32,224 nucleotides of DNA from the NCBI RefSeq assembly GCF_000710465.2, contig NZ_JAIZ01000190.1, positions 1-32,224 on the forward strand, read 5' to 3'. The translations under genes and the position numbers were made by a program. The stretch's first letter is position 1. The number at the start of each line of letters is the position of its first letter. Source of the DNA: Kitasatospora sp. MBT63. GTDB taxonomy: Bacteria; Actinomycetota; Actinomycetes; Streptomycetales; Streptomycetaceae. The notes beneath the pieces were generated by a model. The model had not been told where the DNA came from. It searched no databases and was given only the letters and a program-made list of their open reading frames with translations. Shown piece by piece: positions 18,351 to 29,218 of the stretch.

Positions 18351-18797
18351 ATGTCCGAGGCCAACGACAGCCACGCCGCCCCCTCCCGTCGCACCCTGCT
18401 GTGCTGCGCCGCCGCCGTGCTGGCGGCCGGTTCGACCGTCGCGGTCTCCGGCTGCTCCTCCTCGGACGGCGACTCCCAGGGCTCGGCGGGCTCCGCCGGC
18501 GCTCCGGTCGACCTGGGCGCCGCCACCGACGTCCCGGTGGGCGGTGGCAAGGTCTACCGCGACCAGCGGATCGTGGTGACCCAGCCGGAGGCCGGCCAGT
18601 TCAAGGCGTTCAGCGCCAAGTGCACCCACGCGGGCTGCGTGGTCGACCAGGTGAAGGGCGGTCAGATCCTCTGCCCCTGCCATGGCTCCAAGTTCGCGAT
18701 CGCCGACGGCGCGGTCGCCGACGGTCCGGCGCCCACCCCGCTGCCCGCGTACCCGGTCACCGTCCAGGACGGCAAGCTCCAGGTCACCCGCGGCTAG
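18351..18797 (+). CDS. Rieske (2Fe-2S) protein with Tat signal and lipobox
   Basis: 148-aa exported iron-sulfur protein. SRRTLL (12-17) is a twin-arginine motif followed by a hydrophobic helix and the lipobox-like VSGC (C35), so it is probably a Tat-exported lipoprotein. A Ser/Gly linker precedes the Rieske domain. Cluster ligands are C91 and H93 in CTHAGC, and C108 and H111 in CPCHGSKF; C96 and C110 can form the stabilising disulfide. It resembles stand-alone actinobacterial Rieske proteins rather than QcrA, which has extra membrane helices. The electron partner is unknown. ATG 18351 has GGAG about 7 nt upstream. Confidence 0.92.
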   Translation: MSEANDSHAAPSRRTLLCCAAAVLAAGSTVAVSGCSSSDGDSQGSAGSAGAPVDLGAATDVPVGGGKVYRDQRIVVTQPEAGQFKAFSAKCTHAGCVVDQVKGGQILCPCHGSKFAIADGAVADGPAPTPLPAYPVTVQDGKLQVTRG

Positions 18798-18818
18798 CGT
18801 TCGGGGAGTCGCCCGGTG

Positions 18819-18851
18819 CCCGGTGCCCGCACCCCCGTGGCGGGCACCGGG
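18819..18851 (+). terminator. Terminator after the Rieske gene
   Basis: CCCGGTGCCCGC (18819-18830) pairs perfectly with GCGGGCACCGGG (18840-18851) around a 9-nt loop, 21 nt past the stop codon. Confidence 0.65.
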
Positions 18852-19021
18852 ACCGACGGTGTCGTCCGGCGTCGACAGGCCCAAGTCTGGGTGCTGCGGC
18901 GGATGTTGCCCAGGCCTTTCAGCGGTGGCCGAAAGGCCCTCGCTGGACGGGTGTTCCGGCGCCCGGTCACAATGGCCGCGGCGCCGGGCGCGGTGCCCGC
19001 GGGCGCCTGGGGAGGGCGGCA

Positions 19022-20074
19022 GTGTTACGGATCCACTTCACCACCGGCGATCTGATCCGCACCCGGTTCACGGCCACCGCAGGTCCGCTCGCCGAGACCT
19101 TCAACAGCCTCTACCAGCCCCACCGCGCGGACCGCGCGCACGGAGGCGGCCACGGACCCGGCGCGGGCGGCGCCGACCGGTGGGACCCCGACCTGCCCTT
19201 CCGCCCCTGGCGCCGGCGGCTGGCCGCCCGGGTGGACGAGGCGAGCCGGCCGCTGTGGACGCTGACCGGCCCGGGCCCCTGGCTCGACCTCGCCGCGCTG
19301 GCCGGCACCGATCCCTCCGTCGAGGTCGGACTGCAGACGCTGCTCGGCGCCCCGGACGCGCTGGTGCGCAGCGAACTGGAGCACGTGACGATGCCGCACG
19401 CCGACCGCGCCTGGCTGGCCGGTCTGACCGGCGGCGACCTCGCCGCCCGCCGGCTGCTCGCCGACTCCCTGCACGCCGCCTACCGGGACCGGATCGGCCC
19501 GTACTGGGACCGGATGCGCGCCCACCTCGACGGGGTCCGGGCGGACTGGGCCCGGACGCTGGTCGACCACGGGATCGAGCGGCTGCTGGAGACCCTGTGC
19601 CCGGGGATGGTGCGGTGGCGGGCCCCGGTACTGGAGGTCCGCTTCCCGCGGGAGCTCGACCACCGTCCGGCGGGCCGCGGGCTGGTGATCACCCCGATGG
19701 TGTTCCTGCCGGGCGGCCCGGAGCTGCTGTTCGACCCGGCCGACGAGACCGTCCCGGCCACCCTGCTGGTGCCGACCGTCCGTGACCCGCTGGTCGGGGC
19801 CGGGCTGTGGGAGGAGCCGGGGCGGGGCGGGGAGCCGCCGTTGGCCGCGCTGCTGGGCCGGACCAGGGCGGCGGCGCTCGGCGTCGTCGCCCAGGGCTGC
19901 TCCACCACCGAGCTGGCCCGCCGTCTCGCGGTCTCGCCCGCCTCCGCCTCGCAGCACACCACGGTGCTGCGCAACGCCAACCTGATCACCACCCGCCGCC
20001 GCGGCGGCGCGGTGCTGCACACCCTGACCCCGCTGGGCGCGGAACTGTTGCACCGCGGCAGTGCGGCGCACTGA
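19022..20074 (+). CDS. ArsR-type winged-helix transcriptional regulator, TTA second codon
   Basis: 350-aa protein with a long N-terminal region of unknown ligand-binding role and a C-terminal winged helix (about residues 270-345: [60 protein letters not shown]). This is the architecture of large actinobacterial ArsR-like regulators. The start is GTG 19022 with GGAGGG 5 nt upstream. Codon 2 is TTA, the rare leucine codon read by the bldA tRNA in Streptomyces, so translation could be developmentally limited. The open frame continues upstream through uvrA and the Rieske gene, but only as a G+C artefact. No target is evident; uvrC follows after 89 nt with its own promoter. Confidence 0.85.
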   Translation: MLRIHFTTGDLIRTRFTATAGPLAETFNSLYQPHRADRAHGGGHGPGAGGADRWDPDLPFRPWRRRLAARVDEASRPLWTLTGPGPWLDLAALAGTDPSVEVGLQTLLGAPDALVRSELEHVTMPHADRAWLAGLTGGDLAARRLLADSLHAAYRDRIGPYWDRMRAHLDGVRADWARTLVDHGIERLLETLCPGMVRWRAPVLEVRFPRELDHRPAGRGLVITPMVFLPGGPELLFDPADETVPATLLVPTVRDPLVGAGLWEEPGRGGEPPLAALLGRTRAAALGVVAQGCSTTELARRLAVSPASASQHTTVLRNANLITTRRRGGAVLHTLTPLGAELLHRGSAAH

Positions 20075-20150
20075 TCGGGCGGGCACCGGTCGACCGGCGG
20101 GCCCCGGCGGCGAGAAGTGGATCAGGCCACGGAGTGTCCTCGCCAATCGG

Positions 20151-20166
20151 TAGGGTGATTGCCATG
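20151..20166 (+). promoter_or_regulatory. Candidate -10 box giving leaderless uvrC mRNA
   Basis: TAGGGT at 20151-20156 fits TANNNT and ends 7 nt before ATG 20164. No Shine-Dalgarno is present upstream of the ATG. Confidence 0.45.
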
Positions 20167-22275
20167 GCTGACCCGTCCACCTACCGTCCGGCACCCGGCG
20201 CGATCCCGGTCTCACCGGGGGTGTACAAGTTCCGCGACGCGCACGGGCGGGTCATCTACGTCGGCAAGGCGAAGAGCCTGCGGCCGCGGCTGTCCTCCTA
20301 CTTCCAGGACATCGCGAATCTCCACCCGCGCACCGCGACCATGGTCACCACCGCGGCCTCGGTGGAGTGGACGGTGGTCGGCACCGAGGTCGAGGCGCTC
20401 CAGCTGGAGTACTCCTGGATCAAGGAGTTCGACCCGCGCTTCAACGTCAAGTACCGCGACGACAAGAGCTATCCGGAGCTCGCGGTCACGCTGAACGAGG
20501 AGTTCCCGCGGGTCCAGGTGATGCGCGGGGCGCACAAGAAGGGCGTGCGCTACTTCGGTCCGTACGGCCACGCCTGGGCGATCCGCGAGACGGTCGACCT
20601 GCTGCTGCGGGTCTTCCCCGTCCGCACCTGCTCCAACGGCGTCTTCAAGCGCGCCCAGCAGGTCGGCCGCCCCTGCCTGCTGGGCTACATCGGCAAGTGC
20701 GCGGCGCCCTGCGTCGGCAAGGTCTCGGCCGACGAACACCTGGCGCTGGCCGAGGAGTTCTGCGAGTTCATGGCCGGGCGCACCGGTGGCTTCCTGCGCC
20801 GCCTGGAGCAGCAGATGCAGCAGGCGGCCGAGGAGATGGAGTACGAGCGGGCGGCCCGGCTGCGCGACGACATCGGGGCGCTGCGGCGCGCGATGGAGAA
20901 GAACGCGGTGGTCCTCGCCGACGGCACCGACGCCGACCTGCTGGCACTGGCCGAGGACGAGCTGGAGGCGGCCGTCCAGATCTTCCACGTCCGCGGCGGC
21001 CGGGTCCGCGGCCAGCGCGGCTGGGTCACCGACAAGGTCGAGGACGTCGACACCGCGGCCCTGGTCGAGCACGCCCTCCAGCAGCTGTACGGCGCCGGTA
21101 CCGAGCCGGTGCCGCGAGAGGTGCTGGTGCCGGAGCTGCCGGAGCCGGCCGGGCCGGTCCGCGAGTGGCTGTGCGGACTGCGCGGCGGGCAGGTGGACCT
21201 GCGGGTGCCGCAGCGCGGTGACAAGAAGGACCTGATGGCCACCGTCGGCCGCAACGCCCAGCAGGCGCTCGCGCTGCACAAGACCAAGCGCGCGGGCGAC
21301 CTCACCACCCGTAGCCGGGCGCTGCAGGAGATCGCGGACGCGCTGGAGCTGGACTCCGTCCCGCTGCGGATCGAGTGCTTCGACATCTCGCACCTGCAGG
21401 GCGAGGACGTGGTGGCCTCGATGGTGGTCTTCGAGGACGGGCTGGCCCGCAAGAGCGAGTACCGGCGCTTCCAGATCAAGGGCTTCGCCGGGCAGGACGA
21501 CGTCCGCTCGATGCACGAGGTGATCACCCGCCGGTTCCGCCGCTACCTCCAGGAGCGCGAGCAGACCGGCGAGTGGGCGGTCCCCGAGCAGGACGAGGAC
21601 GAGAGCCCGCTCGGGACCGACGCCGACATCCCCGCCGACACGGACACCCCCGCCGGCACCGACACCGATGCCGCCGATGCCGACGCGGCCGCCGGCCCGC
21701 TCGGGGAGAACGGCCGCCCGCGCCGGTTCGCCTACCCGCCGCAGCTGCTGGTGGTCGACGGCGGCCGGCCGCAGGTCGCCGCCGCGCGGCGGGCGCTGGA
21801 CGAGCTGGGCATCGACGACGTCGCACTGTGCGGCCTGGCCAAGCGCCTGGAGGAGGTCTGGCTGCCCGGCGAGGAGGACCCGGTGGTGCTGCCGCGCAGC
21901 AGCGAGGGCCTCTACCTGCTGCAGCGGGTGCGTGACGAGGCGCACCGCTTCGCCATCCGCTACCAGCGCACGAAGCGCTCCAAGCGGCTCACGGCGGGGG
22001 AGCTGGACTCCGTCCCGGGGCTCGGCGAGACTCGCCGCCAGGCCCTGCTCAAGCACTTCGGTTCGCTGAAGCGGCTGCGCGCGGCCACCGTGGACGAACT
22101 GTGCGAGGTCCCGGGCATCGGCCGTCGCACGGCGGAGACTGTTGCGGCAGCGTTGTCCTCCCGTACACCCGCCACATTCGCGGTGAACACCGCCACGGGC
22201 GAGATCATTGACGACAGTGTTGAGTCTGACCGCGCGGGCCGGGGACCGGCCGGCGCACCCCAGGAGACGCCATGA
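20164..22275 (+). CDS. uvrC: Excinuclease ABC subunit UvrC
   Basis: 703-aa dual nuclease that makes both incisions in nucleotide excision repair. The N-terminal GIY-YIG domain shows [30 protein letters not shown] (from about residue 18). A four-Cys cluster follows (RTCSNGVF...[15 protein letters not shown]), the likely Fe-S site. The UVR motif is [15 protein letters not shown]. The RNase H-like domain has [17 protein letters not shown] and [11 protein letters not shown], and tandem HhH motifs close the chain. A 45-residue Asp/Thr/Ala-rich acidic insert lies at about 478-520 inside the RNase H-like part. The stop overlaps the start of the small ORF at 22272. Confidence 0.97.
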   Translation: MADPSTYRPAPGAIPVSPGVYKFRDAHGRVIYVGKAKSLRPRLSSYFQDIANLHPRTATMVTTAASVEWTVVGTEVEALQLEYSWIKEFDPRFNVKYRDDKSYPELAVTLNEEFPRVQVMRGAHKKGVRYFGPYGHAWAIRETVDLLLRVFPVRTCSNGVFKRAQQVGRPCLLGYIGKCAAPCVGKVSADEHLALAEEFCEFMAGRTGGFLRRLEQQMQQAAEEMEYERAARLRDDIGALRRAMEKNAVVLADGTDADLLALAEDELEAAVQIFHVRGGRVRGQRGWVTDKVEDVDTAALVEHALQQLYGAGTEPVPREVLVPELPEPAGPVREWLCGLRGGQVDLRVPQRGDKKDLMATVGRNAQQALALHKTKRAGDLTTRSRALQEIADALELDSVPLRIECFDISHLQGEDVVASMVVFEDGLARKSEYRRFQIKGFAGQDDVRSMHEVITRRFRRYLQEREQTGEWAVPEQDEDESPLGTDADIPADTDTPAGTDTDAADADAAAGPLGENGRPRRFAYPPQLLVVDGGRPQVAAARRALDELGIDDVALCGLAKRLEEVWLPGEEDPVVLPRSSEGLYLLQRVRDEAHRFAIRYQRTKRSKRLTAGELDSVPGLGETRRQALLKHFGSLKRLRAATVDELCEVPGIGRRTAETVAAALSSRTPATFAVNTATGEIIDDSVESDRAGRGPAGAPQETP

Positions 22276-22397
22276 CGGCCGACGTCGCCCGTCAACACCG
22301 TGTCCGGGACCTGCCCCGACGGGGTGAGCCCGGGAAGCCGGACGGCCTCGGGCGCGTTCTCCACAGCAGAACCATCGAGAGCGGGGATCCGAAGTGA
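22272..22397 (+). CDS. Possible 41-aa protein overlapping both uvrC and rapZ
   Basis: ATG 22272 overlaps the uvrC stop (ATGA) and has AGGAG 5 nt upstream, inside the uvrC end. The frame stays open for 41 codons and its TGA (22395-22397) overlaps the rapZ GTG (GTGA). Exact overlaps on both sides suggest translational coupling through the whole junction. The peptide is basic and Arg-rich (begins [17 protein letters not shown]), with no membrane helix and no recognised family. About 32 of 40 codons after the start end in G or C, somewhat below the neighbours. It may act only in cis, carrying ribosomes to rapZ, whose own ribosome binding site is poor. Chance remains possible. Confidence 0.45.
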   Translation: MTADVARQHRVRDLPRRGEPGKPDGLGRVLHSRTIESGDPK

Positions 22398-23278
22398 CTG
22401 TGTCGAGTACGGGCGAGACCGGACCGGAGCTGGTGATCATCTCCGGCATGTCCGGAGCCGGCCGTAGCACCGCCGCGAAGTGCCTGGAGGACCTGGGCTG
22501 GTTCGTGGTGGACAACCTGCCGCCGGCCCTGATCCCGACCATGGTCGACCTCGGCGCGCGCTCCCAGGGCGCGGTGCCCAGGATCGGCGCGGTGGTCGAC
22601 GTCCGGGGCCGGACCTTCTTCGACGACCTGCTGACCTCCTTGGAGGAGCTGGAGAAGCGCGGGGTGCGGCTGCGGGTGGTGTTCCTGGAGTCCTCCGACG
22701 AGGCGCTGGTCCGCCGCTTCGAGTCGGTCCGCCGCCCGCACCCGCTGCAGGCCGACGGCCGGATCGTGGACGGCATCGAGCGCGAGCGCGACCTGCTGCG
22801 CGAGCTGCGCGGCGAGGCCGACCTGGTGATCGACACCTCCAACCTCAACGTGCACCAGCTGCGCGCCAAGCTGGACGCCCAGTTCGCCGACCACGACGAG
22901 CCCGAGCTGCGGGCCACCGTGATGTCCTTCGGCTTCAAGTACGGCCTGCCGGTCGACGCCGACCTGGTGGTGGACTGCCGGTTCCTGCCCAACCCGCACT
23001 GGGTCCCCGAGCTGCGGGCCCGCACCGGCACCGACCCGGACGTCGCCGAGTACGTGTTCAAGCAGCCCGGTGCGCAGGAGTTCCTGGACGGCTACACCGA
23101 TCTGCTGCGGGTCATCACGGAGGGCTATCGCCGCGAGGGGAAGCGCTACATGACTCTTGCCGTAGGCTGCACCGGTGGCAAGCACCGCAGTGTCGCCATG
23201 TCGGAGCGGCTGACCAAGCGTCTGATCGCGGACGGTGTGGAGACGGTGCTCGTCCACCGCGACATGGGCAGGGAGTGA
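22394..23278 (+). CDS. rapZ: RNase adapter RapZ / nucleotide-binding protein (YvcJ family)
   Basis: 294-aa cytosolic protein from GTG 22394. The P-loop GMSGAGRST (18-26) has Arg where Walker A normally has Lys. RVVFLESSDEALVRRFESVRRPHPL is the nucleotide-binding core. The C-terminal domain has VMSFGFKYGLPVDADLVVDCRFLPNPHWVPELR and the signature TLAVGCTGGKHRSVAMSERL. In E. coli RapZ steers RNase E to the sRNA GlmZ and controls GlmS; the actinobacterial role is less clear. Its position before yvcK and whiA matches the rapZ-yvcK-whiA order shared by many Gram-positive bacteria. The upstream ribosome binding site is weak, consistent with coupling to the preceding small ORF. Confidence 0.94.
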   Translation: MTVSSTGETGPELVIISGMSGAGRSTAAKCLEDLGWFVVDNLPPALIPTMVDLGARSQGAVPRIGAVVDVRGRTFFDDLLTSLEELEKRGVRLRVVFLESSDEALVRRFESVRRPHPLQADGRIVDGIERERDLLRELRGEADLVIDTSNLNVHQLRAKLDAQFADHDEPELRATVMSFGFKYGLPVDADLVVDCRFLPNPHWVPELRARTGTDPDVAEYVFKQPGAQEFLDGYTDLLRVITEGYRREGKRYMTLAVGCTGGKHRSVAMSERLTKRLIADGVETVLVHRDMGRE

Positions 23279-23323
23279 CCGGCCGGGAGTGACAGCAGCG
23301 CCCCGTCCGTCGCTCACAGGAGC

Positions 23324-24427
23324 ATGAGACAGGAACATGGGGTCGGTGTGACGGGATACTCGCCAGCGCGGCAGCTCCAGCACAGGCCTTCCGAGCGGGC
23401 CCAGGCGACCGGGCCCGCCCAGGCCGGGCAGAAGCCCCGCCCGGGCGCGCCCAGGATCACCGCCCTCGGCGGCGGCCAGGGCCTGTCGGCCTCGCTGTCC
23501 GCGCTGCGCCGGCTGACCAACGAGCTGACCGCCGTGGTCACCGTCGCCGACGACGGCGGCTCCAGCGGCCGGCTCCGCAGCGAGCTGGGCGTGCTGCCCC
23601 CGGGCGACCTGCGCAAGGCCCTGGCCGCGCTGTGCGGCGACGACGACTGGGGCCGTACCTGGTCCGAGGTGATCCAGCAGCGGTTCACCGGCAACGGCGG
23701 CCTCGGCGGCCACGCGGTCGGCAACCTGCTGATCGTCGCGCTGTGGGAGAAGCTCGGCGACCCGGTCGAGGCACTGAACTGGGTCGGCCGGCTGTTGAAC
23801 GTCCAGGGCCGGGTGCTGCCGATGTCGGCGGTCCCGCTGGACATCGAGGCCCAGGTGCGCGGCCACGACCCGGCCCGCCCGGCCGAGGTCTCGGCCGTCC
23901 GCGGCCAGGCCAGCGTCGCCGTCACCCCCGGCACGGTGCTCTCGGTGCGGCTGCTCCCGGACGAGCCGCCGGCTGTGCCGGAGGCCGTCTCGGCGGTGCT
24001 GGAGGCGGACTGGGTGGTGCTCGGCCCCGGATCCTGGTTCACCAGCGTGCTGCCGCACCTGCTGGTGCCCGAGCTCGCCAAGGCGCTGATCGGCACCCGG
24101 GCCCGCCGGCTGCTCACCCTCAACCTCGCCCCCCAGCCGGGCGAGACCGAGGGCTTCACACCGCAGCGCCACCTCGACGTGATAGCCGACCACGCCCCCG
24201 ACCTCGCCGTCGACGCCATCCTGGTGGACGAGCGCGCGGTCACCGGAGGGGCGTTCGGCCTGGCCGACCTGGCCGGGCTGGAGAAGGCCGCCGAACGGAT
24301 GGGCGCCGCACTGGTGCTCGACCGGGTGGCCCGGGCGGACGGGTCGCCGCGACACGACCCGGAGCTCTTGGCGGCTGCGTACGACCGGATTTTCCGGACA
24401 CATGGAAGGATCGGCCCATGGCGATGA
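23324..24427 (+). CDS. yvcK: YvcK/CofD-like protein (gluconeogenesis factor)
   Basis: Up to 367 aa. After a basic variable leader the conserved part begins [20 protein letters not shown], followed by [44 protein letters not shown] and [16 protein letters not shown]. The family binds UDP-sugars and links carbon metabolism to cell wall synthesis in Bacillus and mycobacteria. The start is uncertain: ATG 23324 has AGGAG only 1 nt away, and GTG 23348 has no well-placed ribosome binding site. Either gives a non-conserved N-terminus. The TGA (24425-24427) overlaps the start of whiA, so the two are translationally coupled. Confidence 0.93.
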   Translation: MRQEHGVGVTGYSPARQLQHRPSERAQATGPAQAGQKPRPGAPRITALGGGQGLSASLSALRRLTNELTAVVTVADDGGSSGRLRSELGVLPPGDLRKALAALCGDDDWGRTWSEVIQQRFTGNGGLGGHAVGNLLIVALWEKLGDPVEALNWVGRLLNVQGRVLPMSAVPLDIEAQVRGHDPARPAEVSAVRGQASVAVTPGTVLSVRLLPDEPPAVPEAVSAVLEADWVVLGPGSWFTSVLPHLLVPELAKALIGTRARRLLTLNLAPQPGETEGFTPQRHLDVIADHAPDLAVDAILVDERAVTGGAFGLADLAGLEKAAERMGAALVLDRVARADGSPRHDPELLAAAYDRIFRTHGRIGPWR

Positions 24428-25398
24428 CGGCAGCGGTCAAGGATGAAATCAGCCGGCTCCCCGTCACCCGGGCCTGCTGCCGCAAGGCGGAGGTCTCGGC
24501 GATCCTGCGGTTCGCGGGCGGCTTGCACATTGTGAGCGGCCGCATCGTGATCGAGGCGGAGCTGGACACCGGCATTGCGGCGCGGCGGCTGCGCAAGGAC
24601 CTGCTGGAGATCTTCGGGCACTCCTCGGATCTGGTGGTGATGGCCCCCGGTGGGCTGCGCCGCGGCAGCCGGTACGTGGTGCGGGTGGTCAAGGACGGCG
24701 AACTGCTGGCCCGGCAGACCGGGCTGGTGGACGGCAGGGGAAGGCCCATCCGCGGGCTGCCCCCGGCGGTGGTCTCGGGTGCGACCTGCGACGCGGAGGC
24801 CGCCTGGCGCGGGGCGTTCCTGGCGCACGGCTCGCTCACCGAGCCCGGCAGGTCCTCCTCCCTGGAGATCACCTGCCCCGGTTCGGAGGCGGCGCTGGCC
24901 CTGGTCGGCGCGGCCCGCCGGCTCGGCATCCCGGCCAAGGCGCGTGAGGTCCGCGGGGTGGACCGGGTGGTGATCCGGGACGGCGACGCGATCGGCGCCC
25001 TGCTCACCAGGCTCGGCGCGCACGAGTCGGTGCTGGCCTGGGAGGAGCGCCGGATGCGGCGCGAGGTCCGGGCCACCGCCAACCGGCTGGCCAACTTCGA
25101 CGACGCCAACCTGCGCCGCTCGGCCCGCGCGGCCGTCGCGGCCGGCGCCCGGGTGCAGCGTGCGCTGGAGATCCTCGGCGAGGAGGTGCCCGAGCACCTG
25201 GCCGCCGCGGGGCAGCTGCGGATGCAGCACAAGCAGGCCTCGCTGGAGGAGCTGGGCGCGCTCGCCGAGCCGCCGCTCACCAAGGACGCGGTGGCCGGCC
25301 GGATCCGCCGGCTGCTGGCGATGGCGGACAAGCGCGCGGCCGAGCTGGGACTGCCCAACACCGAGGCCAATCTGACCGAGGAGATGGCCCTCAGCTGA
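24418..25398 (+). CDS. whiA: Sporulation transcription factor WhiA
   Basis: 326-aa DNA-binding regulator. The N-terminal degenerate LAGLIDADG-like part ([46 protein letters not shown]) is followed by a C-terminal helix-turn-helix ([30 protein letters not shown]). WhiA acts with WhiB to start sporulation septation in Streptomyces aerial hyphae, activating genes such as ftsZ and parAB. The start is ATG 24418 ([12 protein letters not shown]) with GGAAGG 8 nt upstream; ATG 24424 is an alternative. It overlaps the yvcK end by 10 nt. A terminator follows, closing the uvrC-rapZ-yvcK-whiA block. Confidence 0.97.
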   Translation: MAMTAAVKDEISRLPVTRACCRKAEVSAILRFAGGLHIVSGRIVIEAELDTGIAARRLRKDLLEIFGHSSDLVVMAPGGLRRGSRYVVRVVKDGELLARQTGLVDGRGRPIRGLPPAVVSGATCDAEAAWRGAFLAHGSLTEPGRSSSLEITCPGSEAALALVGAARRLGIPAKAREVRGVDRVVIRDGDAIGALLTRLGAHESVLAWEERRMRREVRATANRLANFDDANLRRSARAAVAAGARVQRALEILGEEVPEHLAAAGQLRMQHKQASLEELGALAEPPLTKDAVAGRIRRLLAMADKRAAELGLPNTEANLTEEMALS

Positions 25399-26607
<1,209 letters not shown>

Positions 26608-26630
26608 CCCGCGGCAGCCGCGTGATGTGA

Positions 26631-26673
26631 GAGGCAGGGCCCGGTCGGCGAACTCGCCCCCGGGCCCTGCCTC
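26631..26673 (+). terminator. Strong terminator between gap and pgk
   Basis: GAGGCAGGGCCCGG (26631-26644) pairs perfectly with CCGGGCCCTGCCTC (26660-26673), 14 bp. A nested GGCG/CGCC hairpin is in the loop. It would end or attenuate gap transcripts before pgk. Confidence 0.75.
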
Positions 26674-26689
26674 TGCACCGCCGCCCAGG

Positions 26690-26695
26690 TACTGT
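26690..26695 (+). promoter_or_regulatory. Candidate -10 of a pgk promoter
   Basis: TACTGT fits TANNNT, 17 nt past the gap terminator and 105 nt before the pgk start. No clear -35. Confidence 0.3.
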
Positions 26696-26800
26696 TCGCG
26701 CCCGGGCGGCCCGTTTCGCCGAGCTCCCTCACCGCTGCTCCGGCGGCCCGTCGCCGTGCCGCTGCCTCATGCACCACTTCTCCCCGGGAGACCGAAGACC

Positions 26801-28006
26801 GTGAAGACCATCGAAGACCTTGAGGTCGCCGGCCGGCGGGTGTTCGTCCGCGCCGACCTGAACGTGCCGCTGTCCAACGGCACGATCACCGACGACGGCC
26901 GGATCCGCGCCGTCGCCCCGACCATCGCCAAGCTGCTGCAGGCCGGCGCGAAGGTCGTGGTCGCCTCCCACCTGGGCCGTCCCAAGGGCGAGCCCGAGCC
27001 GCAGTTCTCCCTCGCGCCGGTGGCTGTCCGCCTCGGCGAGATCCTCGGTACCCCCGTGTCCTTCGCGACCGACACCGTGGGCGAGAGCGCGAAGGCCACC
27101 GTCGCCGCCCTGGCCGACGGCGAGGTCACGCTGCTCGAGAACCTGCGCTTCAACGCGGGGGAGACCAGCAAGGACGACGCCGAGCGCGGCGCCTTCGCCG
27201 ACCAGCTGGCGGCGCTGGCCGACCTGTACGTCGGTGACGGCTTCGGCGCGGTGCACCGCAAGCACGCCTCGGTCTACGACCTGCCGGCCCGCCTGCCGCA
27301 CGCCGTGGGCGACCTGATCGCCACCGAGGTGGGCGTGCTCAAGCGCCTCACCGAGGAGGTGGAGCGCCCGTACGTGGTGGTGCTCGGCGGATCCAAGGTC
27401 TCCGACAAGGTCGGCGTGATCGACAACCTGCTGGGCAAGGCCGACCGGATCCTGATCGGCGGCGGCATGGCGTACACCTTCCTCGCGGCCCTCGGCCACG
27501 AGGTCGGCATCTCGCTGCTGCAGAAGGACCAGATCCCGACCGTCCTGGAGTACCTGGAGCGGGCGAAGGCCAACGGCGTCGAGTTCGTGCTGCCGGTCGA
27601 CGTCTCGGTCTCCGCGAGCTTCCCCGACCTGAAGACCTTCGCCCCGGTCGAGGACTTCGAGGTGGTCGACGCGGACAGGATCCCCGCGGACAAGGAGGGC
27701 CTGGACATCGGCCCGCGGACCCGGGAGCTGTTCGCCGCCAAGCTGGCCGACGCGAAGACCGTGTTCTGGAACGGCCCGGTCGGCGTCTTCGAGCACCCGG
27801 CCTTCGCCGAGGGCACCAAGGCGGTCGCGCAGGCGCTGCTGGACAGCGAGGCGTTCACCGTCGTCGGCGGTGGCGACTCCGCCGCTGCCGTCCGCATCCT
27901 GGGCTTCGACGAGACGGAGTTCGGGCACATCTCGACCGGCGGTGGCGCAAGCCTCGAGTACCTGGAGGGCAAGACCCTCCCCGGTCTCGCCGCCCTGGAA
28001 GGCTGA
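26801..28006 (+). CDS. pgk: Phosphoglycerate kinase
   Basis: 401-aa cytosolic kinase that transfers phosphate from 1,3-bisphosphoglycerate to ADP. Motifs in order: [10 protein letters not shown] (N-terminal substrate site), [47 protein letters not shown] and GGGDSAAAV (nucleotide site). The start is GTG 26801 ([16 protein letters not shown]), with GGGAG 10 nt and GAAG 3 nt upstream. An open frame back to 26627 covers the gap-pgk terminator and is not coding. It lies 4 nt before tpiA, so the two are cotranscribed. Confidence 0.98.
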   Translation: MKTIEDLEVAGRRVFVRADLNVPLSNGTITDDGRIRAVAPTIAKLLQAGAKVVVASHLGRPKGEPEPQFSLAPVAVRLGEILGTPVSFATDTVGESAKATVAALADGEVTLLENLRFNAGETSKDDAERGAFADQLAALADLYVGDGFGAVHRKHASVYDLPARLPHAVGDLIATEVGVLKRLTEEVERPYVVVLGGSKVSDKVGVIDNLLGKADRILIGGGMAYTFLAALGHEVGISLLQKDQIPTVLEYLERAKANGVEFVLPVDVSVSASFPDLKTFAPVEDFEVVDADRIPADKEGLDIGPRTRELFAAKLADAKTVFWNGPVGVFEHPAFAEGTKAVAQALLDSEAFTVVGGGDSAAAVRILGFDETEFGHISTGGGASLEYLEGKTLPGLAALEG

Positions 28007-28010
28007 TCGC

Positions 28011-28796
28011 ATGAGCACGCGTCTCCCGCTGATGGCGGGCAACTGGAAGATGAACCTCAACCATCTCGAGGCCATCCAGCACACCCAGAAGCTGGCGTTC
28101 GCGCTGGCCGACAAGGACTACGAGGCCGTCGAGGTCGCGGTCCTGGTCCCGTTCACCGACCTGCGCTCGGTGCAGACCCTGGTCGACGGCGACAAGCTGA
28201 AGGTCAAGTACGGTTCGCAGGACATCTCCGCGCACGACTCCGGTGCCTACACCGGTGAGATCTCCGGCCCGATGCTGTCGAAGCTGAAGTGCACCTTCGC
28301 GGCGATCGGCCACTCGGAGCGCCGCCAGTACCACGGCGAGAACGAGGAGATCGTCAACGCCAAGGTGAAGGCCGCCTACCGCAACGGCATCACGCCGATC
28401 CTGTGCGTGGGCGAGCCGCTGGAGATCCGCAAGGCGGGCACCCACGTCGAGTACACCCTGGCCCAGCTGGACGGTGCGCTGGACGGGGTCCCGGCCTCGG
28501 ACGCCGAGTCCGTCGTGGTCGCGTACGAGCCGGTGTGGGCGATCGGCACCGGCGAGGTGGCGACCCCGGAGGACGCGCAGGAGGTCTGCGCGGCGATCCG
28601 GGCCAGGCTCGCCGAGCTGTACTCCGCCGAGCTGGCCGACAAGGTCCGGGTGCTGTACGGCGGTTCGGTGAAGTCCTCCAGCGCGGCCGGCCTGATGGCC
28701 AAGCCCGACGTGGACGGCGCCCTGATCGGCGGTGCCTCGCTGGACGCCGACGAGTTCGTCAAGATCGTGCGGTACCGTGACCAGGCAGTAGGCTAA
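28011..28796 (+). CDS. tpiA: Triosephosphate isomerase
   Basis: 261-aa TIM-barrel enzyme interconverting dihydroxyacetone phosphate and glyceraldehyde 3-phosphate. Catalytic residues are visible: K13 in GNWKMN, H101 in IGHSERR and E173 in [11 protein letters not shown], the last beginning flexible loop 6. GGSVKSSSA and [10 protein letters not shown] are the phosphate-binding loops. ATG 28011 follows the pgk stop by 4 nt with GGAAGG overlapping the pgk end, which indicates translational coupling. Confidence 0.98.
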   Translation: MSTRLPLMAGNWKMNLNHLEAIQHTQKLAFALADKDYEAVEVAVLVPFTDLRSVQTLVDGDKLKVKYGSQDISAHDSGAYTGEISGPMLSKLKCTFAAIGHSERRQYHGENEEIVNAKVKAAYRNGITPILCVGEPLEIRKAGTHVEYTLAQLDGALDGVPASDAESVVVAYEPVWAIGTGEVATPEDAQEVCAAIRARLAELYSAELADKVRVLYGGSVKSSSAAGLMAKPDVDGALIGGASLDADEFVKIVRYRDQAVG

Positions 28797-28820
28797 CGCC
28801 GCCGCAGCAACGTAGGCTTT

Positions 28821-28852
28821 GGGGCCGGACCGCTTCCACGCGGCCCGGCCCC
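28821..28852 (+). terminator. Hairpin between tpiA and secG
   Basis: GGGGCCGG-A-CCGC (28821-28833) pairs with GCGG-C-CCGGCCCC (28840-28852), 12 bp with one A-C mismatch and a 6-nt loop. It may terminate most tpiA transcripts, with some readthrough into secG. Confidence 0.6.
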
Positions 28853-28884
28853 TTCGCCGAAGATACGAGAGAGTTGGTCCCGTC

Positions 28885-29121
28885 GTGGTTCTCGGGTTCT
28901 CGATTGCCCTGATCATCCTGAGTCTGCTGATGATCCTCCTGGTGCTGCTGCACAAGGGGAAGGGCGGCGGCCTGTCCGACATGTTCGGCGGTGGCGCGAT
29001 GTCGACCGGCGGCGGATCCGCCGTGGCCGAGCGCAACCTGGACCGGATCACCATCCTGGTGGGCGCGGCCTGGTTCGTGTGCATCGTGGTGCTCGGCCTG
29101 GTGCTCAAGTACAAGAACTGA
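28885..29121 (+). CDS. secG: Preprotein translocase subunit SecG
   Basis: 78-aa membrane protein of the SecYEG channel. Two transmembrane helices are clear: LGFSIALIILSLLMILLVLL (about 3-22) and ITILVGAAWFVCIVVLGLVL (about 54-74). Between them is the conserved HKGKGGGLSDMFGGG loop, followed by ERNLDRIT. GTG 28885 gives the family N-terminus MVLGFS; the longer open frame from 28819 covers the upstream hairpin. Genetic context gap-pgk-tpi-secG is conserved in actinobacteria. Confidence 0.95.
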   Translation: MVLGFSIALIILSLLMILLVLLHKGKGGGLSDMFGGGAMSTGGGSAVAERNLDRITILVGAAWFVCIVVLGLVLKYKN

Positions 29122-29218
29122 ACCGGCTTCCCCGCGGATCTGACGAGCTGTCGCCGCGCCGCCTATCCTGGTAGGGCCCGGCGGTGGAGGCGGTGGTGGC
29201 AGATCCTTAACTCCCGCT

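Noticed and set aside
20212..23061. 949-codon minus-strand frame opposite uvrC and rapZ
   Set aside because: Antisense artefact of G+C bias; no recognisable domain and it spans two well-supported genes.
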